From Salisapilia sapeloensis (lineage: Eukaryota; Oomycota; Peronosporomycetes; Peronosporales; Salisapiliaceae): a stretch of DNA of 64,000 bases. Positions within the stretch are counted from its first letter, which is position 1. The number at the start of each line of letters is the position of its first letter. The notes under the pieces were generated by a model. It saw only the letters and a list, made by a program, of their open reading frames with translations. It made no database searches and had not been told where the DNA came from. The stretch is taken from contig JAADVB010000004.1 of assembly GCA_023334545.1 (NCBI GenBank), forward strand, positions 1-64,000. Reading direction: 5' to 3'. This document shows, piece by piece, positions 40,678 to 52,065 of this stretch. The position numbers and the translations under genes were made by a program.

Positions 40678-43600
40678 ATGATGGTTGATAGCCGCTCTCC
40701 TACACGCACAGGAACTACTGAGTTGCAATTATCGAATGCTTCTGGGCCTATAGTAGTAGATAAAGGTAAGAGCTCCCACACGAGTATGAATGAAAGGGGA
40801 AATTTGCCACCCCCGATTAGCATCATGAAAAGGAACCAGAAACAGAGCAAGGATGGGCAGACGGTTTGCAAGTTATCGTCCAAAGAAACATATACAGGCA
40901 AACGTGTTCGCTTTAAAGCCATTTCTTCCGACCATCCTTTGCGTCAATTGAGCGAGCATCGACCACTTGCGAGACACGACAGCCGAGCTGCGATTCGTCG
41001 CCAATCTTCCAGACAGCTCCAAACTGCACAAGACGCAATCGGTAGAACGAGAAGTTGGGTCGAAGGTGCCCCCAAAGGTTCTGGAAGTTACAATTATGAA
41101 CGCAATGTCCGAGCGGCGTTGCAGAGATCCCTGTCAAATGTCGATGCGGACTTAGAAGACAATGAAGAGAGCTCAAGCGAGGACGATGAAGAATTGGAAG
41201 AAGTAGGGGACGACTTGTCTGTGGTACCGGAAAGTGGATGTAGCACATGGAGTAGTCTATCTGAGGACACTTGTGTCAATAAAGACAAGATTCCAGCGCA
41301 CAAGAGGACCAAGTCCATTGCCTCTCCGATGCAGTCCACCGAGACCAATATTATCGAACCTGAGGATTGTCAACTAAGTCTCGACAAAACGAAATCGTCA
41401 CCTCCGATGCATAGTCAAAGTAAATCCGTCTCTTCGTTCGGGTCGTCTTTGCTCGGAGCAGTGAGTAATGTGGCAAACTTTGTCCAAAGCACGGCCAAGA
41501 ATATTGAAACGCAGGTAGAGAGTGTCTATTCAGAAGTACAGGGTGCATACGACGAAGCCGTACTGATAAGCGACGGGTACCATCCATCACTGTACATCCC
41601 ACCACAGAGCGTGGCGGCTTCGATGAACGTCCTGAGCACAGACTCGTCTCCATTAGAAGCAAGTGAGAGTCCACCAGTAATACCCGAGATAAGCGCCTCC
41701 CTGGAAGAACGCAGTCTTCATGCTTCTTCATCCCTTCCTGCTCTTGTTAAATCCGGTCTACCAGTGACCAATTCGATGCATTTGGCGAGAAACAACTCGC
41801 TTCCAACACCGCCGCATAGCTCCCTCGGACAAGTCAAGGTAGACGCAATTTTGATGCGGCATCTCCACCTCATCCAGGGTCTGCTTATAGTCGACGAAGA
41901 GTCGATTTCGTTTCGGCCGGAAAAGCTGTTGGATGAGTCGGGTCGTACGATTGCAGAGCCAAACGCTCCACATCTAACCCCAGACGTCTACCACTTGTTC
42001 TTTAAAGTAAAGGAGTGGAAGCTTAATGATGTAGAGAGCGTGTATCGCCGACGGTATTTGCTGCAGTCTAAAGCACTTGAGATCTTCATTCGCTCTGCGC
42101 GAAGGGGATTTTTGTTTACTATGGCAAAGGAAGACGTGACAACTGTGTACAATGCAATAGTATCACATGAGCCGCAGTTTATACATCGGCATCCGATATT
42201 ACGCCGTTTACGTAGTCCAGGCAGCCTCTTCCGGAATTCCAACATGACGCGTCGATGGGTCAATTATGAGATGTCGACCTTTGACTACCTCATGTGGCTT
42301 AACCGAACAGCAGGGCGCACGTACAATGATTTAGGGCAGTACCCTGTCTTTCCATGGGTACTCGCAGACTATGAGTCGTCCACGCTCGATTTAACTCGTG
42401 TGTCCACATTCCGTGACTTGTCTAAGCCTGTGGGGGCTTTAAATGCATCACGACTGGAATCTTTCACAGAACGCTATAAGCACTTTGACGACCCGGACAT
42501 TCCCAAGTTCCTCTACGGCTCTCACTACTCCCACGCCGGAGCTGTCCTCTTCTACCTCCTTCGCCTCGAGCCGTTCACTTCCTACGCTATGGCCATGCAA
42601 GACGGAAAGTTTGATCATGCAGATCGGATGTTTCATTCGATTCCAGAGACCTGGTACAATTGCCTCCACGATCTGTCCGACTTAAAGGAGCTGACACCAG
42701 AGTGGTTTTACCTGCCCGAGTTCCTCTTGAACACTAACTCTCTTGCCTTGGGAACGCGTCAAGACGGTGAGAAGTTGGGAGATGTTGTTCTGCCACCTTG
42801 GGCTGCGTCCGCAGAAGACTTTGTTCTGAAGAATGCTGCAGCTCTTGAAAGTGAGTACGTTAGCATGAACCTGCACAAGTGGATCGATTTGGTGTTCGGA
42901 TGCAAGCAACGTGGCAAGGCAGCTGCAGACGCGCAGAATCTATTTTTTTACCTGACATACGAAGGCACGATAGACCTGGATGCTGTCGAGGACCCAGTGC
43001 TCACGGCTTCGTTAAAGTCACAAATTGCTCACTTTGGACAAGCTCCTAGTCAACTCTTACGCTCGCCACACCCGACTCGACTGTCTTATACTTCCATGTC
43101 GCCTCGCATCGACAAGTGGATTCCTCACGACCATCCTCTATGCCTCCTACAGGCATTCGCAGAAACTTCAACACTGTTGTGTGTTGACAAGAGCGGCGTA
43201 TCGTCCAGGCATCGCTTTGGATCGACTCGGTCTCCTTTTGACATTTGTGAAAAGGACTGTGCTCAGCCTGATTCACTGCAAATAAAGGTGTCTAGCGAGA
43301 ACACCAAGTGGCTACCACAAGCTGTGGTCAATGCATCGAGTGAATTAGAATGTCAGCAGATAGCGTTTATTGACAACGGAGCCATTCTTGTCGCTATTGA
43401 AAAGCGAGTTAACGCTGTCACTTTCTCGTCCACAAGTGACGGCTCTGTTCGGCTACAGCTGCCATTCGGTGCTTTTGCAGTCACATGTCTTTCTGTGGAC
43501 AAGCTCGGCAGTATGCTTGCTCTAGGACATGATAATGGCTCTATATGTATCTGGAAGAAGGGAGACAAAACTCATCTGCTTGATGCTGTCTACGAAAGTA

Positions 43601-44136
43601 AAGGAACGCTATACGCTCACCAGTTCCTTGCTGGATCCGGTGATAGTGTCAACTGCATCGCACTTTCGAACGAGTTGGAATTGTGTGTAGCTGGCTTTCA
43701 AACGAATGCATGCGTAGCGTATGACCTCCAGGATGCATCGATATTGCATCGCTTTTGCCTCGAAGGCACTCTAGAACCTGGAGTACTTCATGTCGCTATG
43801 TCATCGGTGGGCCACGTGACCATACAGTCCGTTGGATCTGGTAGTCCAAAGCTGTACAGTTTCCATATAAACGGACAACTGCTAGCCGAAACTGACTTGG
43901 GTATCGAGCGAATGACATCGTTGGACGTTAGTGGGAAGTTTGCCAAAGTCATCGTTATCAACAGTCGCAGCGCGATGACCTTGTCAGCCGATACACTCGC
44001 TCTCGAGTCGACTCTACTAATCGATGAGGAAGATGGGCAAGTATATTGCCAGTCCCTCATGCCGACGGAGACGCATGTGCTCTTCGGAGTTGGCGTCGGG
44101 CGACTCGTGTCCCTCCCACTGTTTCAAATCGACTGA
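40678..44136 (+). CDS. PH-BEACH-WD40 protein (neurobeachin/LYST class)
   Basis: A single exon encodes 1,152 residues. The first 390 are disordered, rich in Ser, Glu and Pro. A PH-BEACH domain follows at about 395-500 (HLIQGLLIVDEESISFRPEKL, WKLNDVESVYRRRYLLQSKALEIFI). The BEACH domain is at about 521-800 with WVNYEMSTFDYLMWLNRTAGR, YPVFPWVLADYES, DLSKPVGAL, FLYGSHYSHAGAVLFYLLRL and LTPEWFYLPEFLLN, all hallmark blocks. WD40-like repeats fill about 900-1,152 (VTCLSVDKLGSMLALGHDNGSICIWKK). BEACH proteins control membrane trafficking, lysosome size and autophagy. The protein is short for its class, lacking the long N-terminal armadillo/ConA region. Convergent with the next gene, stops 87 bp apart. 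Confidence 0.95.
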   Translation: MMVDSRSPTRTGTTELQLSNASGPIVVDKGKSSHTSMNERGNLPPPISIMKRNQKQSKDGQTVCKLSSKETYTGKRVRFKAISSDHPLRQLSEHRPLARHDSRAAIRRQSSRQLQTAQDAIGRTRSWVEGAPKGSGSYNYERNVRAALQRSLSNVDADLEDNEESSSEDDEELEEVGDDLSVVPESGCSTWSSLSEDTCVNKDKIPAHKRTKSIASPMQSTETNIIEPEDCQLSLDKTKSSPPMHSQSKSVSSFGSSLLGAVSNVANFVQSTAKNIETQVESVYSEVQGAYDEAVLISDGYHPSLYIPPQSVAASMNVLSTDSSPLEASESPPVIPEISASLEERSLHASSSLPALVKSGLPVTNSMHLARNNSLPTPPHSSLGQVKVDAILMRHLHLIQGLLIVDEESISFRPEKLLDESGRTIAEPNAPHLTPDVYHLFFKVKEWKLNDVESVYRRRYLLQSKALEIFIRSARRGFLFTMAKEDVTTVYNAIVSHEPQFIHRHPILRRLRSPGSLFRNSNMTRRWVNYEMSTFDYLMWLNRTAGRTYNDLGQYPVFPWVLADYESSTLDLTRVSTFRDLSKPVGALNASRLESFTERYKHFDDPDIPKFLYGSHYSHAGAVLFYLLRLEPFTSYAMAMQDGKFDHADRMFHSIPETWYNCLHDLSDLKELTPEWFYLPEFLLNTNSLALGTRQDGEKLGDVVLPPWAASAEDFVLKNAAALESEYVSMNLHKWIDLVFGCKQRGKAAADAQNLFFYLTYEGTIDLDAVEDPVLTASLKSQIAHFGQAPSQLLRSPHPTRLSYTSMSPRIDKWIPHDHPLCLLQAFAETSTLLCVDKSGVSSRHRFGSTRSPFDICEKDCAQPDSLQIKVSSENTKWLPQAVVNASSELECQQIAFIDNGAILVAIEKRVNAVTFSSTSDGSVRLQLPFGAFAVTCLSVDKLGSMLALGHDNGSICIWKKGDKTHLLDAVYESKGTLYAHQFLAGSGDSVNCIALSNELELCVAGFQTNACVAYDLQDASILHRFCLEGTLEPGVLHVAMSSVGHVTIQSVGSGSPKLYSFHINGQLLAETDLGIERMTSLDVSGKFAKVIVINSRSAMTLSADTLALESTLLIDEEDGQVYCQSLMPTETHVLFGVGVGRLVSLPLFQID

Positions 44137-44223
44137 CCAAATGATTATCCAGTATCTATTCGTGTTGCTATAAACGAATCTACATGTACACCTAGCTACC
44201 CAAAAGCGTCCTTGTACTTGACG

Positions 44224-45237
44224 TTAGCCTTCCATGTCGACATCCTCACTCTCTTCCTTTTCCTCTTCCGAATGGTTATCGTCGCTCCCTGCATCTTCAG
44301 GAAGGTTGGCGACAGCCTGCTTGAGCTCCGTGATGGCATCTCTCACGCTCTCGAGCTGCTCGTCAAGGTAAAACTCTTCCTGCATCTCCTTCTGGAGCTT
44401 GGACAGCATGCCCTCGCACTTTTCAAAGCATTCGAGAGCAGTCTTCAGCTCGTCCATCGCTCGGTAACAAGTGCCGATGAGGAACCAAAGCTCAGCGTTA
44501 TCTTCGTCTTCCTGCAGCACAGTTTCAAGGACATCGCAGGCTTCTTCATGGCAGTCTGCTTCGATCAAGTGCTTTCCAGTAAGTACGCGGAACTCGAGTG
44601 AAGGCATAGATGTTTCGTCGCAGTTTTCCTTCATACGTCGCACCGTTTCCTGAAGCAACGGAATCGCGTCTTGCGGTCGTTGCTGAGTTAACCGGAGGTT
44701 GGCAAAGGCTTGCGTGGGCTCCGGCAAGCCAACGTCGAACTTCATCGCCTCTGTAAGATACTCCTCGCACTTGGACTCGGCCTCGTCCAAGTCACACAGG
44801 TCAGTCATGTAGAGCTCACTGAGACCACAGTAGGCGTCGCAAATCTGCTTCTTCAGCACCATAGCATCTTCTGAAGTGCCGTCAAGTGAATGCAACTCCT
44901 GCTGGAGGTGACCAATGCCCTGCAAAGAGTACTTTTCAGCTTCTTCGGCTTGGGACAGTTGACTCAAGTAAAAGTATTTGGAAGGATTGTCGCTTGGTGC
45001 GATTTGGACACTTTTTAAGAGTGCCTGTTGAGCACGATCAAAGTCTCCTAGATCTGCCAGTATCGTTCCGACAGTGTCCAGGATTTTGGTGTTCGTCGGC
45101 TGCTGCTGTAATGCTCGCTCATAGAACTGGAGCGCCAAGTCTGGCTGGAATTGGTCCATCATCTCCTCCGCTTTCGCGACAAGTTGGTCCACCGTGAACG
45201 CATTGGCTTGTCTCGTTTTCTTGTTGGATCTCACCAT
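44224..45237 (-). CDS. Acl4-like TPR protein, ribosomal-protein chaperone
   Basis: A single exon encodes 337 residues. An upstream in-frame ATG adds 14 residues, but MVRSNKKTRQANAFTVDQLVAKAEEMM at 45237 begins the family-like region. TPR repeats run through about 15-250 (ALQFYERALQQQPTNTKILDTVGTILADLGDFDRAQ; PDELWFLIGTCYRA-type units near 225). The C terminus is acidic (DDNHSEEEKEESEDVDMEG). This architecture, with TPRs followed by an acidic tail, fits Acl4, the dedicated chaperone that holds ribosomal protein uL4 (Rpl4) during nuclear import. The acidic tail and length fit; the assignment is by pattern, so Acl4 is probable rather than certain. Confidence 0.75.
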   Translation of the reverse strand: MVRSNKKTRQANAFTVDQLVAKAEEMMDQFQPDLALQFYERALQQQPTNTKILDTVGTILADLGDFDRAQQALLKSVQIAPSDNPSKYFYLSQLSQAEEAEKYSLQGIGHLQQELHSLDGTSEDAMVLKKQICDAYCGLSELYMTDLCDLDEAESKCEEYLTEAMKFDVGLPEPTQAFANLRLTQQRPQDAIPLLQETVRRMKENCDETSMPSLEFRVLTGKHLIEADCHEEACDVLETVLQEDEDNAELWFLIGTCYRAMDELKTALECFEKCEGMLSKLQKEMQEEFYLDEQLESVRDAITELKQAVANLPEDAGSDDNHSEEEKEESEDVDMEG

Positions 45238-45397
45238 GATGCCCGGTCTAATAAATACTTGGAGGTAGTACAGTACCACTCGAGCGCTTTTGCTGCGAAA
45301 TTGCTCAACTACTTGTCGGAGCCAACCAAGTCAGAATGGGTACGAGGTACCGAACTGGTACAGTTTAAGTGCGCACCTCTTGATAACTAAGACGAGG

Positions 45398-45646
45398 ATG
45401 GACATCCCGACTTCCTCCAGGGAGTTCCATGGCTCCTACTTTTCCATGGGCGACCAGGACGTGGCTTCCGTCGTCTCTGTACCGCTCGAGCTTCGGATCC
45501 TGAGCGCACTGCTCGTGCTCTTGCTCTTTTTACTCTTCCTCATTGCAGTCATTTGGGATCGGTATGGCAAAGAAATCGGGTTGCTCTACACACCGAGTCG
45601 CCGTTCGTTGGACTCGGACTCGAGAGGTATCACGTATTGTATATAG
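45398..45646 (+). CDS. Small single-span membrane protein
   Basis: The frame from the ATG at 45398 gives 82 residues with one strong hydrophobic span (ELRILSALLVLLLFLLFLIAVIW, about 33-55) followed by DRYGKEIGLLY and a Ser/Arg tail ending TYCI. A second frame (to 45786) carries DKIESEVFRPC through FFYEFNSASAKKQN and could be a further exon, but no convincing splice pair joins it: the available donor is followed by an acceptor only 20 nt away. The gene end is therefore uncertain. No family is recognised. The start lies 160 bp from the divergent Acl4-like gene. Confidence 0.5.
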   Translation: MDIPTSSREFHGSYFSMGDQDVASVVSVPLELRILSALLVLLLFLLFLIAVIWDRYGKEIGLLYTPSRRSLDSDSRGITYCI

Positions 45647-45835
45647 ATAAAATTGAATCGGAGGTATTTAGACCATGCTCGACAGATCTAAATGTGAACG
45701 AGGTGGCAGACGAGTACTCGGTGTACCAGACGCTGCCCACATTTTTCTACGAGTTTAACAGTGCTAGCGCCAAGAAGCAGAACTAAGACTTTTACGCATA
45801 CGAATAGTTCAGGACAGTGGCTTAATTTACTATCT

Positions 45836-46558
45836 TTATCCGTTCTTCTCGAGCAGTTTGACGATGTCCATGGCATCTATGTCCTTGGCCAATTCCACCG
45901 GAGTCTTATTATCCAAATTTCGATTCACCGCCATCTTAGAGTTTGCCGTCAGCAGTACCGCAACAATGGGTGCAAATCCACCCTTGGCTGCCAAGTGAAG
46001 CGCTGCATTCCCTTCACTGTTCATACGGTCGACATCTGCATTGTACTCGATGAGCTTTTCCACGGCCGTGACATGGCCTCCGATCACAGCCTTCATAAGT
46101 GGAGTCACTCCCTGGGCATTGACGTCATCGATATTGGCCTTCGCTTGCACTAGCAACGTTATCGGGTTAATGATGCCCCTCGCAGCCGCAACATGAAGAG
46201 GCGCGTTGCCAACGTCGTCTTTGGCGTTGGGATTGGCACCCAACTCGAGCAACTTGGCAACGACAGGCAGTCTAGAGTGGTTGATAGCATGATGGAGAGG
46301 TCGCATTCGGCCGAAACTCTCTGTCTCTAAATCTCCATCGTGTGCTGCCAAGTACTCGACCACTTCGACATATCCGTTTCGAGCCGCCCACGCCAGAGGT
46401 GTACACCCTAACGGGTCCTTTACATTCACACTCAACGGAGTCGGTGTACTCTCTTCATCTGCAGGTGGCTCCACCAGCGCTTGCAGCAGCGCCAGATTGC
46501 CGACTGCAGCCATCTTGAATGGATTCGTGTCTACTTCCGGCAGCTCCACCTTGGGCAT
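45836..46558 (-). CDS. Ankyrin-repeat protein
   Basis: A single exon encodes 240 residues, almost entirely ankyrin repeats: about six units, each with the TPLxxAxxxGxxxxVxxLLxxGAxxN pattern. Examples are GCTPLAWAARNGYVEVVEYLA, RPLHHAINHSRLPVVAKLLELGANPNAKD, APLHVAAARG, TPLMKAVIGGHVTAVEKLIEYNADVD and AALHLAAKGGFAPIVAVLL. No other domain is present. The size is similar to gankyrin (PSMD10, 226 residues), a 26S proteasome assembly chaperone, but gankyrin-specific residues were not verified. Ankyrin repeats mediate protein binding. Confidence 0.9.
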   Translation of the reverse strand: MPKVELPEVDTNPFKMAAVGNLALLQALVEPPADEESTPTPLSVNVKDPLGCTPLAWAARNGYVEVVEYLAAHDGDLETESFGRMRPLHHAINHSRLPVVAKLLELGANPNAKDDVGNAPLHVAAARGIINPITLLVQAKANIDDVNAQGVTPLMKAVIGGHVTAVEKLIEYNADVDRMNSEGNAALHLAAKGGFAPIVAVLLTANSKMAVNRNLDNKTPVELAKDIDAMDIVKLLEKNG

Positions 46559-46664
46559 CTTGACAAATATGGAGGACAGGTAACGGTCAAATGCAAATAG
46601 AGCAACGCCTTGAAATGCAAATGAATTCCAGTTCTCATTGCTTTATGGAAAGAAAAACGGCGGC

Positions 46665-48622
46665 TCATTGCGTGCTGAGGGGGGCACTGCGCCGAACGAG
46701 CTGGTCGAAACGCTCCTGCAGCTGCTGTCTCTTCACCCGACGCTTCTGCACGAGATCAGACCGCTTGCGCTGCCACTCGGCGATTTCGGCGTCAGGAATG
46801 CCGTGGTGATCGTCATCCGTGTCGACGTCCAAGTCCAGATCCGACGAAACCGAGACCATGTCCCAGCCCATGGCCCACAGGAGGCTCCTCTCCCGACTTT
46901 CATCCAGCCCAAACGGTGCCTGTCGCTTCGGACTGTCCTTCCGCTCGACTTCATTCGAATCGCTAAGTAGAACTGTTTCCTGGTCTCCGTCCACGCTGCT
47001 CGTGCACGTGGACTGGGACGTGAGGTCGTTCGCAGCCTGTTTGGGCTCTTCCTTGCACTCTTCGCTAGGCGCTTTGCCGGCCTTCTTGCCCTTGCGCTTC
47101 TTCTTCTTTTCCTTCTTCTTCTCCTTCTTTCGTGCCAGCCTCGAGCTCTCTTCGTCCTCCTCTGCCAACAGCTGAGCCATCATCTCTTGTCCGTGCAAAG
47201 CTTCCACCGCCAGGTCGAAATTCCGTCGAATGGCAGTCACAGCGCAGTGCACAAGCAACTCCTCGCCCCGCTTGGCGGACCGCCACGAGTTCCACAGTGC
47301 CTGCAGCTTGTCCCAGATGACCATGCCAAGACAGATGAGCACCTCATCCTGCGCCTCTGCAATCGTCCGCGCATGCCTGTCTCCCCAATCGCCCACAACC
47401 TCCTGACTCGCACGAGTCATGAGCTGCGCCATGTACTCCAGCCGACAGGGCACGACCAAATGGCCCGTTGCGCGAGAGTACGTTACTTCATCAAACAGAT
47501 ACGACGTGTAGTGCAGTTCGTCTCCATAGTCCTCTGGTCCCAACAGTTCGTCTTCATCTTCTTCATCTTCGGCGTCGTCCAGGTCGTGTCCAGGGTGACT
47601 GTGGTCGTGTGACTTGTCTCCAAAGTCCAGACCAGCGCAGTCTTCGCAGTCATCTTCACTACAACTCGTGCCGATGAGCAGGTCGTAAGCTTCCAACACT
47701 TTCTCTTTGCAGCGACAGCAGAACCGATGTCTTCGCAAGTAGTTTTCCAAGTCCGTCAGGAACTGGTCCGAGTCTACGTGCGAGAGATGGCGTTTCTGTT
47801 CCTCCGGCAGCCGATGCCACAGCGCTTCGAAGGCTGCAGGTCGGGGTTTGCCACGAGCTCTTTGGGAGTGGAGGGAACATCGTGCACGATTGGAGGCACT
47901 GGGTTTTCCATTCCGACCGAGCTTATTCAACCACGCACTGCCCCACCGCTCTTGATGTAGAAAGAGAGACTGCAGAGCTTCTGGGTCCTGACGATACCTT
48001 GATACGAGTTTAAACTGTAGAGACACTGGGTCTGGAAAGTACTCTGGCTTGGTGACCGATGTAGATGTGCCCTTCTTCCCCTTCTTTGCAGAGGAAGATT
48101 GTTCAATGCGAGGGTGGTACTGCCGCTGCTTCTCACGCTCCTGGCGGTCTTCAGGACGGTTCGTAAAGAACAAACCGGCGTCTTGGACCAGTGCGGGTGT
48201 GCGATTGCTGCCATCGAGCAGTCGGTAGAAGAGGTCTTCCGTATCGTTCCGACAGCCCATGCAAGGCAGCAGTTCCCGCACCGTGTTTAAAAACTGTGTC
48301 ACGTCACCATGCAAAGACAGTTCTCTCTCGTGCTCTGTCAGCAGCGACCATCTCTATAAAAGCAAATGTGATAAAAGTGAAATTTACTATCGTACGCATG
48401 TGCATATACCTTACGAAACTCACGCGCTTCTGCAGGCGTAGGCTGGCAGTGGCACATGGCCTGGGGAGACGCAGCGTCGCATGATTTACCGCTGATTGGC
48501 GTCCGGCGAGCAGCACCACCGCAGCCTGGTCGACTGCTCTTTTCCTGTATCATGCTCCGACTGCGCTTACTGTCGTTGCCCAGATCGTCGTCCAGTAGTG
48601 AAGCCAAGTCCAGTCCGACCAT
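46665..48622 (-). CDS. GGNBP2: Gametogenetin-binding protein 2-like (GGNBP2)
   Basis: Two exons (48410-48622, 46665-48353) give 633 residues from the first in-frame Met kept here; the N terminus is uncertain, since more 5' exons may exist (an open minus-strand stretch lies at 48640-48956). The family blocks are clear: VRELLPCMGCRNDTEDLFYRLL, LENYLRRHRFCCRCKEKVLEAYDLLIG and AQDEVLICLGMVIWDKLQALWNSW, followed by a Lys-rich helix (RKKEKKKEKKKKRKG). A long acidic insert (about 265-300) is present. GGNBP2 is a conserved nuclear/cytosolic protein linked to gametogenesis and proliferation in animals; its biochemical role is unclear. Cys pairs suggest zinc binding. Confidence 0.85.
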
Positions 48623-48994
48623 ATTCTCTAGACAATGCCAATCTACACAGAAATAGCACAATGCGTGTTAGTGAGGGGCAAAGAGTACGGTGATGACGTG
48701 CATGTAAAATTGGAAGCCACAAAAAAGCCTCCCGACGCGTGCATGGACTGGATCCAACGTTCATCGAATTTAGAGCAGGGGCATACCTCGTATGCGTGTC
48801 TTCACGGAAGAAAGTTCCCTGTCGCTCGACTCGGAGGCAGTTGCGACTGGAATATGCGTTTTTCCGTTCGACTCCTTTGTGGCCTGATGGCTCCGGTGGC
48901 GAAAAATTACGCACAGACGGTAAACTACGCAAATCAAAATCCACTTGGCATTTCACACTGTTAAAAGTACAGAATTACGGTCTGACCGGACCAA

Positions 48995-51546
48995 TCACAG
49001 CTCCACGATATAGTTATCTCCGCTTGGTGCCGGCGACGGCGTCTGCCACGAGCTGCCGCGGTGATCAGCGACTGGACCATCCAACGAATAGGCTAGATGT
49101 GTGCTTGGTAGCAAGGGCGCGTCGAACAGCGGTGGAGCCACAGGAGTCATCGTCGTCTCTTCCGAGCGTCCAGTACTCCATGCTGCATGCGGAGCATACA
49201 TTCCGATGGACGTCGCATCGGACGCAACGTGCTGCAAGGTGTCTTGATATACAGCTGAATACACGTCCATTACCTTTTTCATTCCACGTATTAGTTTATT
49301 TGCAATTAAAACGTAAGAATATGGAAGCTTACCGGCTCTGATGCCCAGTTCGAGGGTTGCTGCATACAAGCGCTTTCATAAGCGACAGAGCTTGACATCG
49401 GTAAGTCTGACGGATGCAGAGTCATATTCGACGGACTAGACAGTGGAAACTGCATAGGTTCGACGGCGACATTAGATCCAACCAACGTCCAGCCTACATC
49501 TTCTCGGTTGACAGCGTGTTCGTCAGTACCGTCCGCCAGCTGGTCGCTCGTCATAGCTAATGGAGCTCGATGGCGGTCAGCTCGGATATGATAAACCTGA
49601 GGTTCTTCCAGCACCTCCAACTGAGTACTGTCGTACGTCATTTCTTGGTCTTGCATCTGTGAGGGCATGTCGCATACATCTCCCTCCGGTACAATTTCCT
49701 CAAGAGGCGAGAAGTCATTGTCGGAAGCTACGTCTTCCAGGTTTCCGACACTTGGTGAGTTGAGTATGTCAGATATCTCCAATTCCACCCCGAAAGCTCC
49801 ACGAGAGGCATTTGAATAAACAAGTCTCCTACTACTTGGCTCCTCTTCCTCTGCTTTCGCTCTTAAGACATCATCCTTTGCCTTTACCGTATCCTGTGCC
49901 ATCAGAAGCTTGTTCGACCTTACTTGTGGCTCTTCTTCTGTCTGCATGTAAGACTCTTCAATCGCTGTTACGACATTTTCCAACACACCTTGGATCACCG
50001 TCGCCTCCCCAGACCTCATTTCTTCTACCCCTTGATCATTCCAAAGTTTCTGAGCATAATGTGCCACTCGCTCCCGTCTAGCGTTCTCCTCACGAGGAGC
50101 TGCTTTCTTTGGAAAGTTGTCGAGCTCACGTAGCCGTACTACCGGAGGTACATCTCCTAGCTCCATCATGTCTTCCTGCAGATACAGAGGTGCTAGGTAA
50201 AGTCCATTGAACTTGCTCTCGACTGCATGACGTAAGTTACGCACTAGAAGCAGTCGTGTGGAGCGAATGAAGTTCTCATCACTGGCACTGAGCAGTCGCT
50301 GACCATATGCAGCCCTCGCCATTCTTGAGATGAGAGCGTCTGCTGCTTTTGTACCCACAGCCTCATACACCTTTGGCATGACGGGGTCGTACACTCGAGG
50401 TTTCTTCCGTTGTGCTGTCGGCGTCTCCATTGCTCTCTTCTTTGCCCGTCTCACCTTTTGGGTAGTAGGCTGTCGAATCACTCGGTTGTTCGCGCCAATG
50501 ACGCCACGACAGTTGCTGGCTCCACACAGACATTCACACAGATCCTATATACACCAGAAGCATGAGCTTATGTCAAAAGTCGATACGAAACAAGAGAAAC
50601 GAACGAGTTGGCTGAACGACTGGAACTTGTAGTCAAAGCTGAGCTCTTCTCCTGCGCAAATGTCCCTAAGAGCAAAGATGCCGCATCGATCTTCACCATT
50701 GACAGACCACTTTTCCACACCACAGTTCGGATCACAACTGTGGTTGATGAAGCGAGCCATGCCACCGCACCGAGTGGCGTCAATGACCTCTCCGGCCTGA
50801 AGAACCATCATGTATCTATGCTTTTCTCCACGGTATTTCTATTTTGTCGTCGTTTGATCAGATGAAGCGATAGCAAGCAAATCACTCCTATGAAACACGT
50901 ACAAGACGACGCAGGTGGTACTCGTCCTCCGTCACGATCTCTCCCAGATACTCGCCAATGAAAGATCCAGCATAAACGTCCTGTTGAAGGAACATGCCCA
51001 AGCCTTTCTTCCCAGCAGAACGCACTTCCGTGTCCGGCATCAATCCGCGTTGGATGCGCTGGTTGTCACACTTACCACCGCACGGGCAATAGCCAGGAAC
51101 GCACTCGATCAATGCCTACACCATTTGTGGCTTGAGTACATAAATTAGAGCTATACAAGTACGTATGATACTTACTGCTCGGTTGATGCAGTCTTCAAGA
51201 CAGCCTAGGTCACCTTCTCTCGGTGGCGTACAGTTGCAAACAGAGATCTCTTCCTGCATGCACAAGAGTCCAGCATAGAATACAATGAAATAGAATTAAT
51301 AGTGGATACCTCCTCAAGAGCTCTTTCCTTGCGCTGGACGTACACATTGTGTGAAAGCAGTTGGATCTCCGCCAAGGCGACGTCGATGGAGCGCTCGCCA
51401 GAGGCACGGCTCATCTCAAGCTCACTTTCGTCCATACTATACTCCATCAAACACAGTAGGATATGAGCAAGGCCAGATTCGTCAACTATAATCTTGGAGA
51501 ACAAAGAGAGGCTCCTACGGGCTCTTGGAGGTAGCGCCAGCCCCAT
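48995..51546 (-). CDS. Set2/ASH1-class histone lysine methyltransferase (AWS-SET-postSET)
   Basis: Six exons on the minus strand (51310-51546, 51176-51253, 50903-51115, 50605-50838, 49333-50544, 48995-49273) give about 750 residues. The AWS zinc cluster is CNCTPP, CLEDCINR, CVPGYCPCGGKCDNQRIQ. The SET domain (about 130-250) has GMFLQQDVYAGSFIGEYLGEIV, HRYMMVLQAGEVIDAT, RFINHSCDPNC (SAM-binding NHSC intact) and EELSFDYKFQ. The post-SET cluster is CECLCGASNCRG. The fourth exon's donor is the least certain; the one used gives the expected SET-postSET spacing. The last two exons encode about 490 residues of disordered tail without a WW or SRI domain. Such enzymes methylate H3K36 (Set2/NSD/ASH1). 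The exact type is unresolved. Confidence 0.9.
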
Positions 51547-52065
51547 TAGCCATCCTCGGACTCCTTCCTTCCGCTTGACGGCTGTTTTTTGACAGGGATA
51601 CTCAGTTCCACTCCATTAATCTATGCAACACTTTAATTAAGTCATCTGAAGGCAATTGCGTTTCCAAGTGACTGGATCGAGATTTGACGACCCATGCCTC
51701 CCAAGGTACCCGGTATCATGTGTATCCACAACTGGTTCCATATTCACAATCAGAATACCTTGGATAGCGAGATGGAACTTCTTCGTAGCAGAATTCATAG
51801 CGTGTATCCTCCTTACTGATTCCAACTTCCTCCAAGCTTCAAGCAACAAGAGCGCGTACGACTTCATTGCACGAGAAGAATGCAGAAGTACAATGCAAAT
51901 AGACCAGATTAAATAGATAGCCACGTGGAAGTAGATACATGTACTTCACCATGTGTCCTTGGGCACGCGCAGACGAAGTCAGACGATAGGGAGATAAGAT
52001 GGGAAAGTATGTGTAGCATTCGTGTGTTTGTTCAAATTGAATTTAATTTCATCTTATATCTTGCT
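51547..52065. other. Intergenic, no gene seen
   Basis: 519 bp holding the promoter of the SET gene and the 3' end of the elicitin-like gene, both on the minus strand. Small open frames show no features. Confidence 0.4.

Noticed and set aside
45553-45786. Second exon for the small membrane protein
   Set aside because: The needed intron would be 20 nt, or would use a donor with no good acceptor; left out of the gene model and noted as uncertain.
48640-48956. Upstream exon of the GGNBP2-like gene
   Set aside because: An open minus frame exists, but no donor site with clear similarity to the family's N terminus was found, so it was not added.
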